DNA of 64,000 nucleotides from Cronobacter sakazakii (GCF_000982825.1 NZ_CP011047.1:930001-994000); one strand, 5' to 3'; numbered from the stretch's first letter, positions 43,235-52,037 are shown. Program-made: numbers and translations. Notes: generated by a model from the sequence alone, not told the origin.

Positions 43235-44887
43235 ATGGATTCGCAACGCAATCTTCTTGTCATCGCTTTGTTGTTCGTGTCTTTCATGATCTGGCAAACC
43301 TGGGAGCAAGATAAAGCTCCAAAACCTCAGGTTCAGCAGACCACGCAGACTACGACCACCGCAGCGGGTAGCGCCGCAAGCCAGGGCGTACCGGCCAGTG
43401 GCCAGGGGAAACTCATTACCGTTAAGACCGATGTCCTCTCTCTTACCATCAATACCCGTGGTGGCGACATCGAGCAGGCGCTTCTGCTGGCATACCCGAA
43501 AGAGCTGGGCTCCAGCGAACCTTTCCAGCTGCTGGAAACGACGCCAAACTTCGTTTATCAGGCTCAGAGCGGCCTGACCGGTCGTAACGGCCCGGACAAC
43601 CCGAATAACAACAAGGGTCGCCCGCTGTATAACACCGAGCGTGACACCTATGTTCTGGCTGACGGCCAGGATGAGCTGGTGATCCCGATGACCTTCACTG
43701 ACGAGGCAGGTAACGCCTTCACCAAAACGTTCGCCCTGAAACGCGGCCAGTACGCGGTCTATGTGGGTTACGACGTGAAGAACGCCGGTACGCAGCCGCT
43801 TGAAATCTCTTCATTCGGTCAGCTGAAGCAAACTATCGACCTGCCGAGCCACCGCGACACCGGCAGCAGCAACTTTGCTCTGCATACTTTCCGCGGCGCG
43901 GCTTACTCCACGCCGGACGAGAAGTACGAGAAATATAAGTTCGATACCATCGCTGACGACGAGAACCTGAACGTAAACGCCAAAGGCGGCTGGGTAGCGA
44001 TGCTCCAGCAGTACTTCGCGACCGCGTGGGTTCCGGCAAGCAATGTGACCAGCAACTTCTATACCGCCGATCTGGGGCATGGCGTTGCGGCTATCGGTTA
44101 CAAATCTGAGCCGGTTCAGGTTCAGCCAGGCCAGACCGCCAAACTTGCCAGCACCCTGTGGGTGGGTCCGGAAATTCAGGACAAAATGGCGCAGGTCGCG
44201 CCGCATCTTGACCTGACCGTTGACTACGGCTGGTTGTGGTTCATCTCTCAGCCGCTGTTCAAGCTGCTGAAATGGATCCACAGCTTCCTTGGCAACTGGG
44301 GCTTCTCGATTATCGCCATCACCTTTATCGTTCGTGGCGTGATGTACCCGCTGACCAAAGCGCAGTACACCTCCATGGCGAAAATGCGCCTGCTGCAGCC
44401 GAAGATTCAGGCGATGCGCGAGCGTCTGGGCGACGATAAGCAACGCATGAGCCAGGAGATGATGGCGCTGTACAAAGCGGAGAAAGTAAACCCGCTGGGC
44501 GGCTGCTTCCCGCTGCTCATCCAGATGCCAATCTTCCTTGCGCTGTACTACATGCTGATGGGCTCGGTGGAACTGCGTCACGCGCCGTTCGCGCTGTGGA
44601 TCCACGACCTTTCCGCGCAGGACCCGTACTACATTCTGCCGATCCTGATGGGCGCGACCATGTTCTTCATCCAGAAGATGTCGCCGACCACCGTGACCGA
44701 CCCGATGCAGCAGAAGATCATGACCTTTATGCCGGTCATCTTTACGGTCTTCTTCCTGTGGTTCCCGTCCGGTCTGGTGCTGTACTATATCGTCAGCAAC
44801 CTGGTGACCATCCTTCAGCAGCAGCTGATCTACCGCGGTCTGGAAAAACGCGGTCTGCACAGCCGCGAGAAGAAGAAGAAAGCCTGA
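43235..44887 (+). CDS. yidC: YidC, membrane protein insertase
   Basis: Inserts membrane proteins with or without SecYEG. 550 residues (E. coli 548). It has an N-terminal membrane anchor (LLVIALLFVSFMIWQTWEQD), the large periplasmic domain and five C-terminal membrane segments with the hydrophilic groove (FIVRGVMYPLTKAQYTSMAK; NPLGGCFPLLIQMPIFLALY). The C-terminal RGLHSREKKKKA is basic, as usual. Confidence 0.99.
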   Translation: MDSQRNLLVIALLFVSFMIWQTWEQDKAPKPQVQQTTQTTTTAAGSAASQGVPASGQGKLITVKTDVLSLTINTRGGDIEQALLLAYPKELGSSEPFQLLETTPNFVYQAQSGLTGRNGPDNPNNNKGRPLYNTERDTYVLADGQDELVIPMTFTDEAGNAFTKTFALKRGQYAVYVGYDVKNAGTQPLEISSFGQLKQTIDLPSHRDTGSSNFALHTFRGAAYSTPDEKYEKYKFDTIADDENLNVNAKGGWVAMLQQYFATAWVPASNVTSNFYTADLGHGVAAIGYKSEPVQVQPGQTAKLASTLWVGPEIQDKMAQVAPHLDLTVDYGWLWFISQPLFKLLKWIHSFLGNWGFSIIAITFIVRGVMYPLTKAQYTSMAKMRLLQPKIQAMRERLGDDKQRMSQEMMALYKAEKVNPLGGCFPLLIQMPIFLALYYMLMGSVELRHAPFALWIHDLSAQDPYYILPILMGATMFFIQKMSPTTVTDPMQQKIMTFMPVIFTVFFLWFPSGLVLYYIVSNLVTILQQQLIYRGLEKRGLHSREKKKKA

Positions 44888-44910
44888 TTCGTCAGGGCAA
44901 CGCTAAAATG

Positions 44911-44940
44911 GAAGGCGGTCTGATGACCGCCTTTTTCTTT
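44911..44940 (+). terminator. yidC terminator
   Basis: GAAGGCGGTC-TGAT-GACCGCCTTTTTCTTT, a classic intrinsic terminator 23 bp after the stop. Confidence 0.9.
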
Positions 44941-44987
44941 ACGTGGGGCAGAGAAAACGCCCCGCCAGACAGAGTGACAGAAAGACC

Positions 44988-46352
44988 ATGAGCCATAACG
45001 ACACTATTGTCGCCCAGGCGACGCCTCCCGGACGCGGCGGCGTGGGCATTCTTCGCGTCTCCGGCCAACAGGCGCGGGACGTGGCGCAGGCCGTGCTCGG
45101 CAAGCTGCCGAAAGCGCGCTATGCCGATTATCTGCCATTTAAAGACGCGGACGGTACCGCGCTCGATCAGGGCATCGCGCTGTGGTTCCCTGGCCCGAAC
45201 TCCTTTACCGGTGAAGATGTGCTGGAGCTGCAGGGTCACGGCGGCCCGGTGATTCTGGATCTGCTGTTAAAGCGCATCCTCACCCTGTCCGGCGTGCGTA
45301 TCGCACGGCCCGGCGAATTCTCCGAGCGGGCGTTTCTCAACGACAAGCTCGATCTCGCCCAGGCGGAAGCCATCGCCGATCTGATTGACGCCAGCTCTGA
45401 ACAGGCGGCGCGCTCGGCGCTGAACTCGCTACAGGGCGCATTCTCCGCGCGCGTGAACCATCTGGTCGAAGCGCTGACGCACCTGCGCATTTTTGTCGAA
45501 GCGGCTATCGATTTCCCCGATGAAGAGATCGACTTTCTCTCCGACGGCAAAATCGAGGCGCAGCTTAACGAGGTCATCGGCGATCTCGACGCGGTACGCG
45601 CCGAAGCGCGTCAGGGCAGCCTGCTGCGCGAAGGGATGAAAGTGGTGATTGCAGGTCGTCCGAACGCGGGCAAATCGAGCCTGCTGAACGCGCTGGCGGG
45701 CCGCGAGGCGGCGATTGTGACGGATATTGCGGGCACCACCCGCGACGTGCTGCGCGAACATATTCATATCGACGGTATGCCGCTGCACATCATCGATACC
45801 GCCGGTCTGCGCGAGGCGAGCGACGAAGTGGAGCGCATCGGCATTGAGCGCGCCTGGCAGGAAATCGAACAGGCCGACCGCGTACTGTTTATGGTTGACG
45901 GTACGACGACCGACGCCACCGACCCGGCGCAAATCTGGCCCGATTTTATCGCCCGTCTGCCCGCGAAACTGCCGATCACCGTGGTGCGTAATAAAGCGGA
46001 CGTCACCGGCGAACAGCCCGGCATAAGCGAAGTGAATGGTCACTCACTTATCCGCCTTTCGGCGCGCACGAATGAGGGCGTGGACGTGCTGCGCAATCAT
46101 CTGAAGCAAAGCATGGGGTTTGATACCAGCATGGAAGGCGGCTTCCTGGCCCGCCGTCGTCATCTCCAGGCACTGGAAGACGCGGCGAATCACTTGCAGC
46201 AGGGCAAAGCGCAGTTGCTTGGCGCATGGGCTGGCGAACTGCTGGCCGAAGAGCTGCGTCTGGCGCAGCAGGCGCTAAGCGAGATAACCGGCGAATTTAC
46301 CTCCGACGACCTGCTCGGCCGTATTTTCTCCAGCTTCTGTATTGGTAAGTAA
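44988..46352 (+). CDS. mnmE: MnmE, tRNA-modification GTPase
   Basis: With MnmG it makes the 5-carboxymethylaminomethyl group on U34 of tRNAs. From the ATG at 44988 it has 454 residues, as in E. coli; an upstream frame extension to 44943 is rejected. It has an N-terminal folate-binding domain (DTIVAQATPPGRGGVGILRV), G-domain motifs GRPNAGKSSLLNAL, DIAGTTRD and DTAGLREA, and the essential C-terminal CIGK. Confidence 0.98.
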   Translation: MSHNDTIVAQATPPGRGGVGILRVSGQQARDVAQAVLGKLPKARYADYLPFKDADGTALDQGIALWFPGPNSFTGEDVLELQGHGGPVILDLLLKRILTLSGVRIARPGEFSERAFLNDKLDLAQAEAIADLIDASSEQAARSALNSLQGAFSARVNHLVEALTHLRIFVEAAIDFPDEEIDFLSDGKIEAQLNEVIGDLDAVRAEARQGSLLREGMKVVIAGRPNAGKSSLLNALAGREAAIVTDIAGTTRDVLREHIHIDGMPLHIIDTAGLREASDEVERIGIERAWQEIEQADRVLFMVDGTTTDATDPAQIWPDFIARLPAKLPITVVRNKADVTGEQPGISEVNGHSLIRLSARTNEGVDVLRNHLKQSMGFDTSMEGGFLARRRHLQALEDAANHLQQGKAQLLGAWAGELLAEELRLAQQALSEITGEFTSDDLLGRIFSSFCIGK

Positions 46353-46385
46353 CGCCCGCTTCGCCTGAGCAAGTAAGCATCCACT

Positions 46386-46419
46386 AACCCACCTTAATAC
46401 TTGATAAGGTGGGTTTTTA
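46386..46419 (+). terminator. mnmE terminator
   Basis: AACCCACCTTA-ATACTTGA-TAAGGTGGGTTTTTAT, intrinsic terminator 33 bp after the mnmE stop. Confidence 0.9.
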
Positions 46420-46462
46420 TTTATAAAGAGCAGTAATACAGCATGGCATCCTAAAAGGTGAA

Positions 46463-46888
46463 TCAACCTTCGTTTATCACTTTAGAAGCCGCCACCGCTA
46501 TCTTTTCGCACAGCGCGGTATGTCCTGATGGGCATTGCGTTTTAGCGGTATCGCTCACCTTTTGCAGATCGTCTGAGCCGAGCGTGGAGTCGATATGACT
46601 CAGCACCCAACGTTCAAAAGGTGCGCTACGTTTTCCCAGTGCATCTAAAGCCGGTAATTCGCTCCAGCGATCAACCAAAAGACGAATTATCGCTTCAGAA
46701 TAGCCTTCACCAATACTTCCCTCATCACATGGCAAGTAATTCCTGTAACTCTCATAAACCTCTGCCCATGTTTTAAGGTTATCTACTGCGTTTTCTGCCG
46801 CTTCTGCTTTCTCTTTAGAACATTCACGGCTCTGCGCTAAGGGGCAAACAAAGATTGCCAGCAGGAAAAACAGGGCTGCTTTTTTCAT
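46463..46888 (-). CDS. Small secreted Cys-containing protein, unknown
   Basis: A 141-residue exported protein with signal peptide MKKAALFFLLAIFVCPLAQS. The mature part has four Cys (REC, LPCDEG, TQCPSG, LCEKI), suggesting two disulfides. It is mostly helical and acidic, with SIGEGYSEAIIRLLVDRWSE and ERWVLSHIDSTLGSDDLQKV. I do not recognise a named family. In size and layout it resembles secreted immunity-type proteins, but there is no toxin gene nearby. Alone on the minus strand after mnmE. Confidence 0.6.
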   Translation of the reverse strand: MKKAALFFLLAIFVCPLAQSRECSKEKAEAAENAVDNLKTWAEVYESYRNYLPCDEGSIGEGYSEAIIRLLVDRWSELPALDALGKRSAPFERWVLSHIDSTLGSDDLQKVSDTAKTQCPSGHTALCEKIAVAASKVINEG

Positions 46889-47102
46889 ATGATGTGCACC
46901 CTCACTGCACGGTAAAACTCCTTTCCTGAATAACGAAACTTACAACCAACCGGCTTTGCAAAATGTAACTTATTTTCCCGCCAGTAACGTTAATTATTGG
47001 CAGGAATATCAACCTGATTGCGCTTCATAAAATGAATATCCGGACGCCGCGATAACCGGGTTTTCAACCACCGATGTTATTAACCAGCAGCATGGTTCAG
47101 GC
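46889..47102. other. Gene-free spacer
   Basis: About 214 bp, fairly AT-rich, upstream of the small secreted gene and downstream of the rhodanese operon terminator. A promoter for the 46463-46888 gene should lie here, but no clear boxes stand out. Confidence 0.4.
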
Positions 47103-47131
47103 AAAAAAAGAACGGCATTGTCAGCCGTTCT
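47103..47131 (-). terminator. Terminator of the dioxygenase/rhodanese operon
   Basis: Minus strand AGAACGGC-TGACAAT-GCCGTTCTTTTTTTGC, an intrinsic terminator 50-80 bp after the rhodanese stop. Confidence 0.85.
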
Positions 47132-47183
47132 CCGTGAATTTTTCCGTGGCGCTTCTTCTCACCGCAGCACCACGCTTTTTATA

Positions 47184-47582
47184 TCAGCAGCCGCAGCTGA
47201 TCGGCGTACCGTCGCGGCCCTGATGGCCTTCGGTGGCGTAACCATCGCGTTTCCACCAGTCCAGCCCGCCGATAAGCTCTTTTACCTGAAAACCCAGCGT
47301 CAGCAGTTTCATCGCGGTTTTGGTCGAGCCGTTACAGCCGATGCCATCGCAATAGCAGATATAGACTTTAGATTTATCCAGCTCCGCGGTGTTGTTAAAA
47401 CACAGCGCTTTATGCGGCAGGTTAATCGCGCCTGGAATATGCTCGCGCTGGTACGCCTCTTCACTACGGCCATCCACGACGACAATATTTTCCCCGGCAT
47501 TAAGCGCGAGATAGAGATCCCATGAATCGGCTTCAAAGGAGAGTTTTTTTTGGTAATACGCCAGTTGCTCAAGGTTTGACAT
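47184..47582 (-). CDS. Rhodanese-domain sulfurtransferase
   Basis: A 132-residue single rhodanese domain (NIVVVDGRSEEAYQREHIPG, ELIGGLDWWKRDGY). The active-site Cys is most likely Cys78 in YCDGIGCNGSTK. The loop is longer than the usual CxxGxR and has a second Cys (83). It ends CGC (130, 132), a possible metal or redox pair. No signal peptide. It is the last gene before a strong terminator, 59 bp after the binding-fold gene, so probably co-transcribed with it. Sulfur donor and acceptor are unknown. Confidence 0.8.
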   Translation of the reverse strand: MSNLEQLAYYQKKLSFEADSWDLYLALNAGENIVVVDGRSEEAYQREHIPGAINLPHKALCFNNTAELDKSKVYICYCDGIGCNGSTKTAMKLLTLGFQVKELIGGLDWWKRDGYATEGHQGRDGTPISCGC

Positions 47583-47641
47583 AAATTCCTCGTGTCGTCA
47601 GATGGGTAATGGTGAAGCGCCAGTCAGCGCACTGGGCGATG

Positions 47642-48556
47642 TCATATCGTCTCCGGTACGGGCTGATAAGCGATAAAGCCCTGGCGCGTCACCTGCCAGA
47701 GTCGAAAATGGCCTGGGCGGCTCTCGCGCCGCGCATCGAAACGCAGCGGCCCCAGTACCGTTCGGGCGGGGATATGCGGAAACGCCGCCGCCGTCTGGAT
47801 AGCCGCCAGCGTTTCCCACAGGTACGCGCCTGGCTCACCGCCCCAGCGTCGCTGCCAGGTCTGGCGTACCAAATGGGCTATCTCACCAACAGGGTGCGGA
47901 CTAATGCCCGCAATCAGGATCTCGTGCTGATTAGGATCGATACCGTGCGCCAGCAAATCCGGCACCAGCGCGGGTGAGCCCGCGTCGCCTGTCAGAATCA
48001 ACCGCCCGGGCAGTTCAATATGCGCCCAGCGAATGGCATAGCGAACCGACGCGGCGTAGCGGCCTGTAAATATCCGTGTCGGACCATAGGGCGTAATCGG
48101 CAGCGCTGCCGCCAGTTGTTCTGATACGCTGATGCCATGCAGCGAGCCGTCATGTTCAGGTGTAGCGACCTGCCACTGCGCCTGACTGACCTGTTCTTTC
48201 AGCCATGCGACATAGTCGGCGTCGTTATCGCAGAGCCGCCATGTCGTTTCGTTGCGCGTCAGATGGCTGGCAGTCGCGGCGGGCAGAAACAGCGGCACGC
48301 CGTGTCTGGCGTATTCGGGCGCGGCGGCCGCCGCCGCGGAAGAGACATAATGCCCGACGACAGCGTCCGCCCCCCAGGCCGCTATCTCCCGCGCAGCGCG
48401 CAGCGCGCCCTCCCGACTGCCGCCGTCGTCAAACAGTCTGATCTGCGCCTCTTTTACCAGCTGTCCATGTCTGGCGAGCACTACGGCACGTAAAAAAGTA
48501 TGCGCATGCACAGAAAATTTCGGATCAAGGCAGGCCACGCAGGCAATACGTTTCAT
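47642..48556 (-). CDS. Periplasmic-binding-fold protein without signal peptide
   Basis: A 304-residue protein of the type 1 periplasmic-binding (branched-chain amino acid/amide) fold: AQIRLFDDGGSREGALRAAR, AVVGHYVSSAAAAAAPEYAR, GVPLFLPAATASHL, and EPGAYLWETLAAIQTAAAF. The ATG at 48556 gives MKRIACVACLDPKF with no signal peptide. An upstream frame extension to 48658 does not produce one either and overlaps azlD. A cytoplasmic location suggests a sensor, as with AmiC, rather than a transporter subunit; no ABC permease is nearby. It follows azlD by 40 bp. Confidence 0.7.
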   Translation of the reverse strand: MKRIACVACLDPKFSVHAHTFLRAVVLARHGQLVKEAQIRLFDDGGSREGALRAAREIAAWGADAVVGHYVSSAAAAAAPEYARHGVPLFLPAATASHLTRNETTWRLCDNDADYVAWLKEQVSQAQWQVATPEHDGSLHGISVSEQLAAALPITPYGPTRIFTGRYAASVRYAIRWAHIELPGRLILTGDAGSPALVPDLLAHGIDPNQHEILIAGISPHPVGEIAHLVRQTWQRRWGGEPGAYLWETLAAIQTAAAFPHIPARTVLGPLRFDARRESRPGHFRLWQVTRQGFIAYQPVPETI

Positions 48557-48596
48557 TAATAGCGTCGATCCTTTGTCCGTGCGCCGAAGCGGTGAA

Positions 48597-48923
48597 TTAC
48601 CCAAAAAGAAAATGGCTGGCGAGCACCTGACAGATAACACCCACCACCACACTGACAATTAAATTCTTCGTAAACCAGGCAGTGAATACGACGGGCAACG
48701 CCGCCAGGACGCTGGCGTTATATAAACTGAACCCCGCGTTTTGCGGAAAACACAGCGCCGGGATCGTAATGCTGGAAATCACCGCGGCCGGAATGTACTC
48801 AATCACCGCGTTAATAAAGCGCGGCGTGCGCTCCGGGCTTAAATGCAGCGGGATTAGACGAATCGCAAACGTCACCGCCATCATTGAGAAGATGACAATC
48901 AGGAGGAAGATTTCTTGAGACAT
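48597..48923 (-). CDS. azlD: AzlD-family exporter small subunit
   Basis: A 108-residue protein with four hydrophobic segments (EIFLLIVIFSMMAVTFAIRL, VIEYIPAAVISSITIPALCF). It fits AzlD, the partner of AzlC in branched-chain amino acid export. The ATG at 48923 overlaps the azlC end by 25 bp; a start at 48938 is possible. Confidence 0.88.
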   Translation of the reverse strand: MSQEIFLLIVIFSMMAVTFAIRLIPLHLSPERTPRFINAVIEYIPAAVISSITIPALCFPQNAGFSLYNASVLAALPVVFTAWFTKNLIVSVVVGVICQVLASHFLFG

Positions 48924-49621
48924 ACGCCGACTCCGCAACCGACCGCCGTCGCCACAAAGACGTTCAACGGTGAAATATGGATAAAGTTCATACCGATCGT
49001 GGTCGCAACAGAGACCAGCGCGACGATGCGCTTACCGGTGGTATTACAGAGCGCGACCAGCACGAACAGCATCATGGCCGTGAGCGCGTAGTCGAGTTTG
49101 AAGCTGATGAATTTCGCCAGATACTCAGACGCCACCGCCCCCGCAAAGCCGCCCACCACCCACGACACATGGCAAAAGGCATTGAAGCTCAGCAGATAAC
49201 TCGCCGTCGTCGCGATACGGCTCTCCAGGCGCTGGCTGTGCATTGCGAAGGATTCATCGGTAAGCCCGAAGGCGTAGAGCGATTTTTTCAGCCCGGCCAT
49301 GCCAATAGGGCCGAGTTTCTTCGACATATACATCGACATCAAAATATGTCGGGAATTGATAAGCAGTGTCGAGAGCACAATGGGCAGCAGTGACGCGCCC
49401 GAAGTGAGCAGCGTCAGCGCGGCGAATTGCGCCGTTCCCGCATAGACAAACAGGCACATCGCCGCCGGGAACCAGACCGGCAGACCGGCGTTGATGCACA
49501 TGACGCCGAAGACAAACGCGACGACGAAATACCCCGCCATAATCGGCGAGGCATTCAACAGGCTTTCTTTAAGATCGCTACGCTCGGCGTAATTCAGGTT
49601 TTTTAAAGATCCAGTTCGCAC
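48899..49621 (-). CDS. azlC: AzlC-family branched-chain amino acid exporter
   Basis: A 240-residue inner-membrane protein of the AzlC/YgaZ family (SPIMAGYFVVAFVFGVMCIN, FVYAGTAQFAALTLLTSGAS, SRHILMSMYMSKKLGP, AFGLTDESFAM). With AzlD it exports leucine/isoleucine/valine-type amino acids and analogues. The start is GTG at 49621 with AGGAG 8 bp upstream; it overlaps the GNAT gene by 19 bp. Part of a four-gene overlapping set with the dioxygenase. Confidence 0.9.
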   Translation of the reverse strand: MRTGSLKNLNYAERSDLKESLLNASPIMAGYFVVAFVFGVMCINAGLPVWFPAAMCLFVYAGTAQFAALTLLTSGASLLPIVLSTLLINSRHILMSMYMSKKLGPIGMAGLKKSLYAFGLTDESFAMHSQRLESRIATTASYLLSFNAFCHVSWVVGGFAGAVASEYLAKFISFKLDYALTAMMLFVLVALCNTTGKRIVALVSVATTIGMNFIHISPLNVFVATAVGCGVGVCLKKSSS

Positions 49622-50085
49622 GTCGTTTCTCCTGTGGTCGGTTGAAAACCCTGGGAACGCCAGAATTTGAACGCGACCTGGTTTTTATCTTCAATAAACA
49701 AAAAGACACGTTTAATACCGCTCAGATAAAAATCATTCAGAATGGTTTTTGTCAGTACCGTACCTATTTTGTTATTCCTGAAAATAGGCGAAATCGCGAT
49801 GTGATTTAGCGTGGCGCGTGTGCCGAGCATACCGCCAATAATAGCGCCCACCAGGACGCCATTCTGGTCTTTCGCTAAATAACAGCGGGCATTTTCTGCC
49901 GCGACAATTTTGCGAATATGTTCTTCATCCTGCCATTCACAAAAAGCCACCTCTTTAAAGAATTTTAAAAAGCTGACAATATCGCAGGCATCGTTAATAG
50001 TCGCTTTAGAAATGACTAACCCATCCGGTGCCGTGTTTTTTTCAACGTCCGAAGAAACAAGCTGGAGTTTATTTGATGATATCAT
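49603..50085 (-). CDS. GNAT-family acetyltransferase in dioxygenase operon
   Basis: A 160-residue GNAT protein. The acetyl-CoA loop is FRNNKIGTVLTKTIL (R-N-N-K-I-G, a variant of Q/R-x-x-G-x-G/A). NHIAISPI and FKFWRSQGFQPTTGE are the other conserved parts. It overlaps the upstream dioxygenase gene by 17 bp and azlC by 19 bp. The context suggests it acetylates the amine of the dioxygenase product or of a related amino acid; this is an inference. Confidence 0.83.
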   Translation of the reverse strand: MISSNKLQLVSSDVEKNTAPDGLVISKATINDACDIVSFLKFFKEVAFCEWQDEEHIRKIVAAENARCYLAKDQNGVLVGAIIGGMLGTRATLNHIAISPIFRNNKIGTVLTKTILNDFYLSGIKRVFLFIEDKNQVAFKFWRSQGFQPTTGETTCELDL

Positions 50086-50830
50086 ATTCCGTCCCCGGTC
50101 TTGAAAACGAAACGGCGATTATCTGACGAAAGCCCATCGCGTCTTCTGTCGGGTTAAACGCGCTGGTCACGTAATGCAGCATTTCGCGATCGAGGAAAAA
50201 GGTGGTGTCGAGAATATTGCGATAGGTACCGGAATCCACCAGCGTGCCGTCTTTCTTAAAGACCTGGCTCATGGCGCCTTCAACGTTATGACGGCCCCAG
50301 AAGTGAACGCCGCTGAACGGATAGCCGTCGCAGTGGATGCCTTCTGGCGTGATTTCCAGTTCACAGCCAGGTTTAATTTCAATGCGGATTTGATGAATCT
50401 GGCACTGCCAGACTTCATTATGCAATTCCGGCGGCAGCACTTCTTTATAGACGTTGAAATCCAGCTCCACCAGCGCACGTAATACCGGTGAATGTAATAC
50501 CTCAGTGGTAATATCATCAAAGTGACGTTCAATACCACCAACATATTTATTATTCTCGACCGATTGTTCATACGCGCGATGGCCGAGCGGCGTTAGCGTT
50601 TTAGTAACCGGGTTGTAATCAAAATCGCTGTAACGGCGATAACGCGTTCCGCGATCGGCCTGACCATAGAATTTATCAATGCCCATCGTTTCCCAGCTTT
50701 GCGTGAATTTAACGAAGTCGCTAAATCCACCCGTCAGTGAGAAATCTAAACCCAGAACATTTACCGCTTTATTTTTTCTCAGGTCATCGCCGATGTTTTT
50801 ATTGAGCTGTAACATATATTCTATATTCAT
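50069..50830 (-). CDS. Fe(II)/2-oxoglutarate amino-acid dioxygenase family protein
   Basis: A 253-residue protein of the 2OG-Fe dioxygenase family PF10014, which includes the L-isoleucine 4-hydroxylase of Bacillus thuringiensis. The metal ligands are present as H166-C-D168 (EGIHCDGYPF) and H219 (MLHYVTSAF), and the 2-oxoglutarate Arg as R235 (GFRQIIAVSF). FWGRHNVEGAMSQVFKKDG is another family stretch. It should hydroxylate a free aliphatic amino acid, using O2 and 2-oxoglutarate. It is the first gene of the overlapping set with GNAT, AzlC and AzlD. IS903 lies 129 bp upstream. Confidence 0.85.
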   Translation of the reverse strand: MNIEYMLQLNKNIGDDLRKNKAVNVLGLDFSLTGGFSDFVKFTQSWETMGIDKFYGQADRGTRYRRYSDFDYNPVTKTLTPLGHRAYEQSVENNKYVGGIERHFDDITTEVLHSPVLRALVELDFNVYKEVLPPELHNEVWQCQIHQIRIEIKPGCELEITPEGIHCDGYPFSGVHFWGRHNVEGAMSQVFKKDGTLVDSGTYRNILDTTFFLDREMLHYVTSAFNPTEDAMGFRQIIAVSFSRPGTEYDIIK

Positions 50831-50943
50831 CCAGGGTTGGTAGGGAGGTTTTGTGTTAAACTACCAGTTAATTAAGTTATTTATATTCAATTCTTTTTCA
50901 GTCACCTTAATAATCATTTTAAGCAAGCCGTTTTGAGGTCTTT

Positions 50944-50954
50944 CTGACCGAAAA
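50944..50954. repeat. Left arm of palindrome split by IS903
   Basis: CTGACCGAAAA. Its reverse complement TTTTCGGTCAG is at 52038-52048. Without the IS and one target copy the arms would be 17 bp apart. Confidence 0.8.
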
Positions 50955-50958
50955 AACC
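50950..50958. repeat. IS903 target duplication, left copy
   Basis: GAAAAAACC directly before the IS903 end, repeated exactly at 52016-52024. Confidence 0.95.
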
Positions 50959-52015
50959 GGCTTTGTTGAATAAATCGAACTTTTGCTGAGTTGAAGGATC
51001 AGATCACGCATCTTCCCGACAACGCAGACCGTTCCGTGGCAAAGCAAAAGTTCAAAATCACCAACTGGCCCACCTACAATAAAGCCCTCATCAACCGTGG
51101 CTCCATAACTTTCTGGCTGGATGATGAAGCTATTCAGGCCTGGTATGAGTCGGCAACGCCTTCATCACGGGGAAGACCTCAGCGCTATTCTGATCTCGCC
51201 ATCACCACCGTTCTGGTCATTAAACGCGTGTTCAGGTTGACCCTGCGGGCTGCACAGGGTTTTATTGATTCCATTTTTACACTGATGAATGTTCCGTTGC
51301 GCTGCCCGGATTACACCAGTGTCAGCAAGCGCGCAAAGTCGGTTAATGTCAGTTTCAAAACGCCCACCCGGGGTGAAATCGCGCATCTGGTGATTGATTC
51401 CACCGGGCTGAAGGTCTTTGGTGAAGGCGAATGGAAAGTCAAAAAACATGGCCAGGAACGCCGCCGTATCTGGCGAAAGTTGCATCTGGCAGTTGACAGC
51501 AACACACATGAAATCATCTGTGCAGACCTGTCGCTGAACAATGTGACGGACTCAGAAGCCTTCCCGGGTCTTATCCGGCAGACTCACAGAAAAATCAGGG
51601 CAGCATCGGCAGACGGCGCTTACGACACCCGGCTCTGTCACGATGAACTGCGGCGTAAGAAAATCAGCGCGCTTATCCCGCCCCGAAAAGGCGCGGGTTA
51701 CTGGCCCGGTGAATATGCAGACCGTAACCGTGCTGTTGCGAATCAGCGGCTGACCGGGAGTAATGCGCGGTGGAAATGGACAACAGATTATAACCGTCGC
51801 TCGATAGCGGAAACGGCGATGTACCGGGTAAAACAGCTGTTCGGAGGTTCACTGACACTGCGTGACTACGATGGTCAGGTTGCAGAGGCTATGGCCCTGG
51901 TACGAGCGCTGAACAAAATGACGAAAGCAGGTATGCCTGAAAGCGTGCGTATTGCCTGAAAACACAACCCGCTACGGGGGAGACTTACCCGAAATCTGAT
52001 TTATTCAACAAAGCC
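50959..52015 (+). mobile_element. IS903-type element (IS5 family), complete, 1057 bp
   Basis: Both 18-bp ends are perfect inverted repeats: GGCTTTGTTGAATAAATC at 50959-50976 and GATTTATTCAACAAAGCC at 51998-52015. The length of 1057 bp is the canonical IS903 size. It is flanked by 9-bp duplications (GAAAAAACC) and has an intact transposase, so it is recent. It sits in the divergent promoter region between the dioxygenase and LysR genes. Confidence 0.97.
51036..51959 (+). CDS. IS903 transposase
   Basis: DDE transposase of the IS903 group, 307 residues from the GTG at 51036 (AKQKFKITNWPTYNKALINR), the usual IS903 length. A TTG frame start at 50991 is rejected. Conserved parts are HLVIDSTGLKVFGEGEWKV, RIWRKLHLAVDSNTHEIICA, ASADGAYDTRLCHDEL and RRSIAETAMYRVKQLFGGSL. 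No frameshift or stop. Confidence 0.96.
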   Translation: MAKQKFKITNWPTYNKALINRGSITFWLDDEAIQAWYESATPSSRGRPQRYSDLAITTVLVIKRVFRLTLRAAQGFIDSIFTLMNVPLRCPDYTSVSKRAKSVNVSFKTPTRGEIAHLVIDSTGLKVFGEGEWKVKKHGQERRRIWRKLHLAVDSNTHEIICADLSLNNVTDSEAFPGLIRQTHRKIRAASADGAYDTRLCHDELRRKKISALIPPRKGAGYWPGEYADRNRAVANQRLTGSNARWKWTTDYNRRSIAETAMYRVKQLFGGSLTLRDYDGQVAEAMALVRALNKMTKAGMPESVRIA

Positions 52016-52024
52016 GAAAAAACC
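52016..52024. repeat. IS903 target duplication, right copy
   Basis: GAAAAAACC after the IS903 right end, identical to 50950-50958. Confidence 0.95.
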
Positions 52025-52037
52025 AGCAAAACCGGAG

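Noticed and set aside
43811..44860. Open frame of about 350 codons opposite yidC
   Set aside because: Antisense shadow of a highly expressed conserved gene; no start signal or motif.
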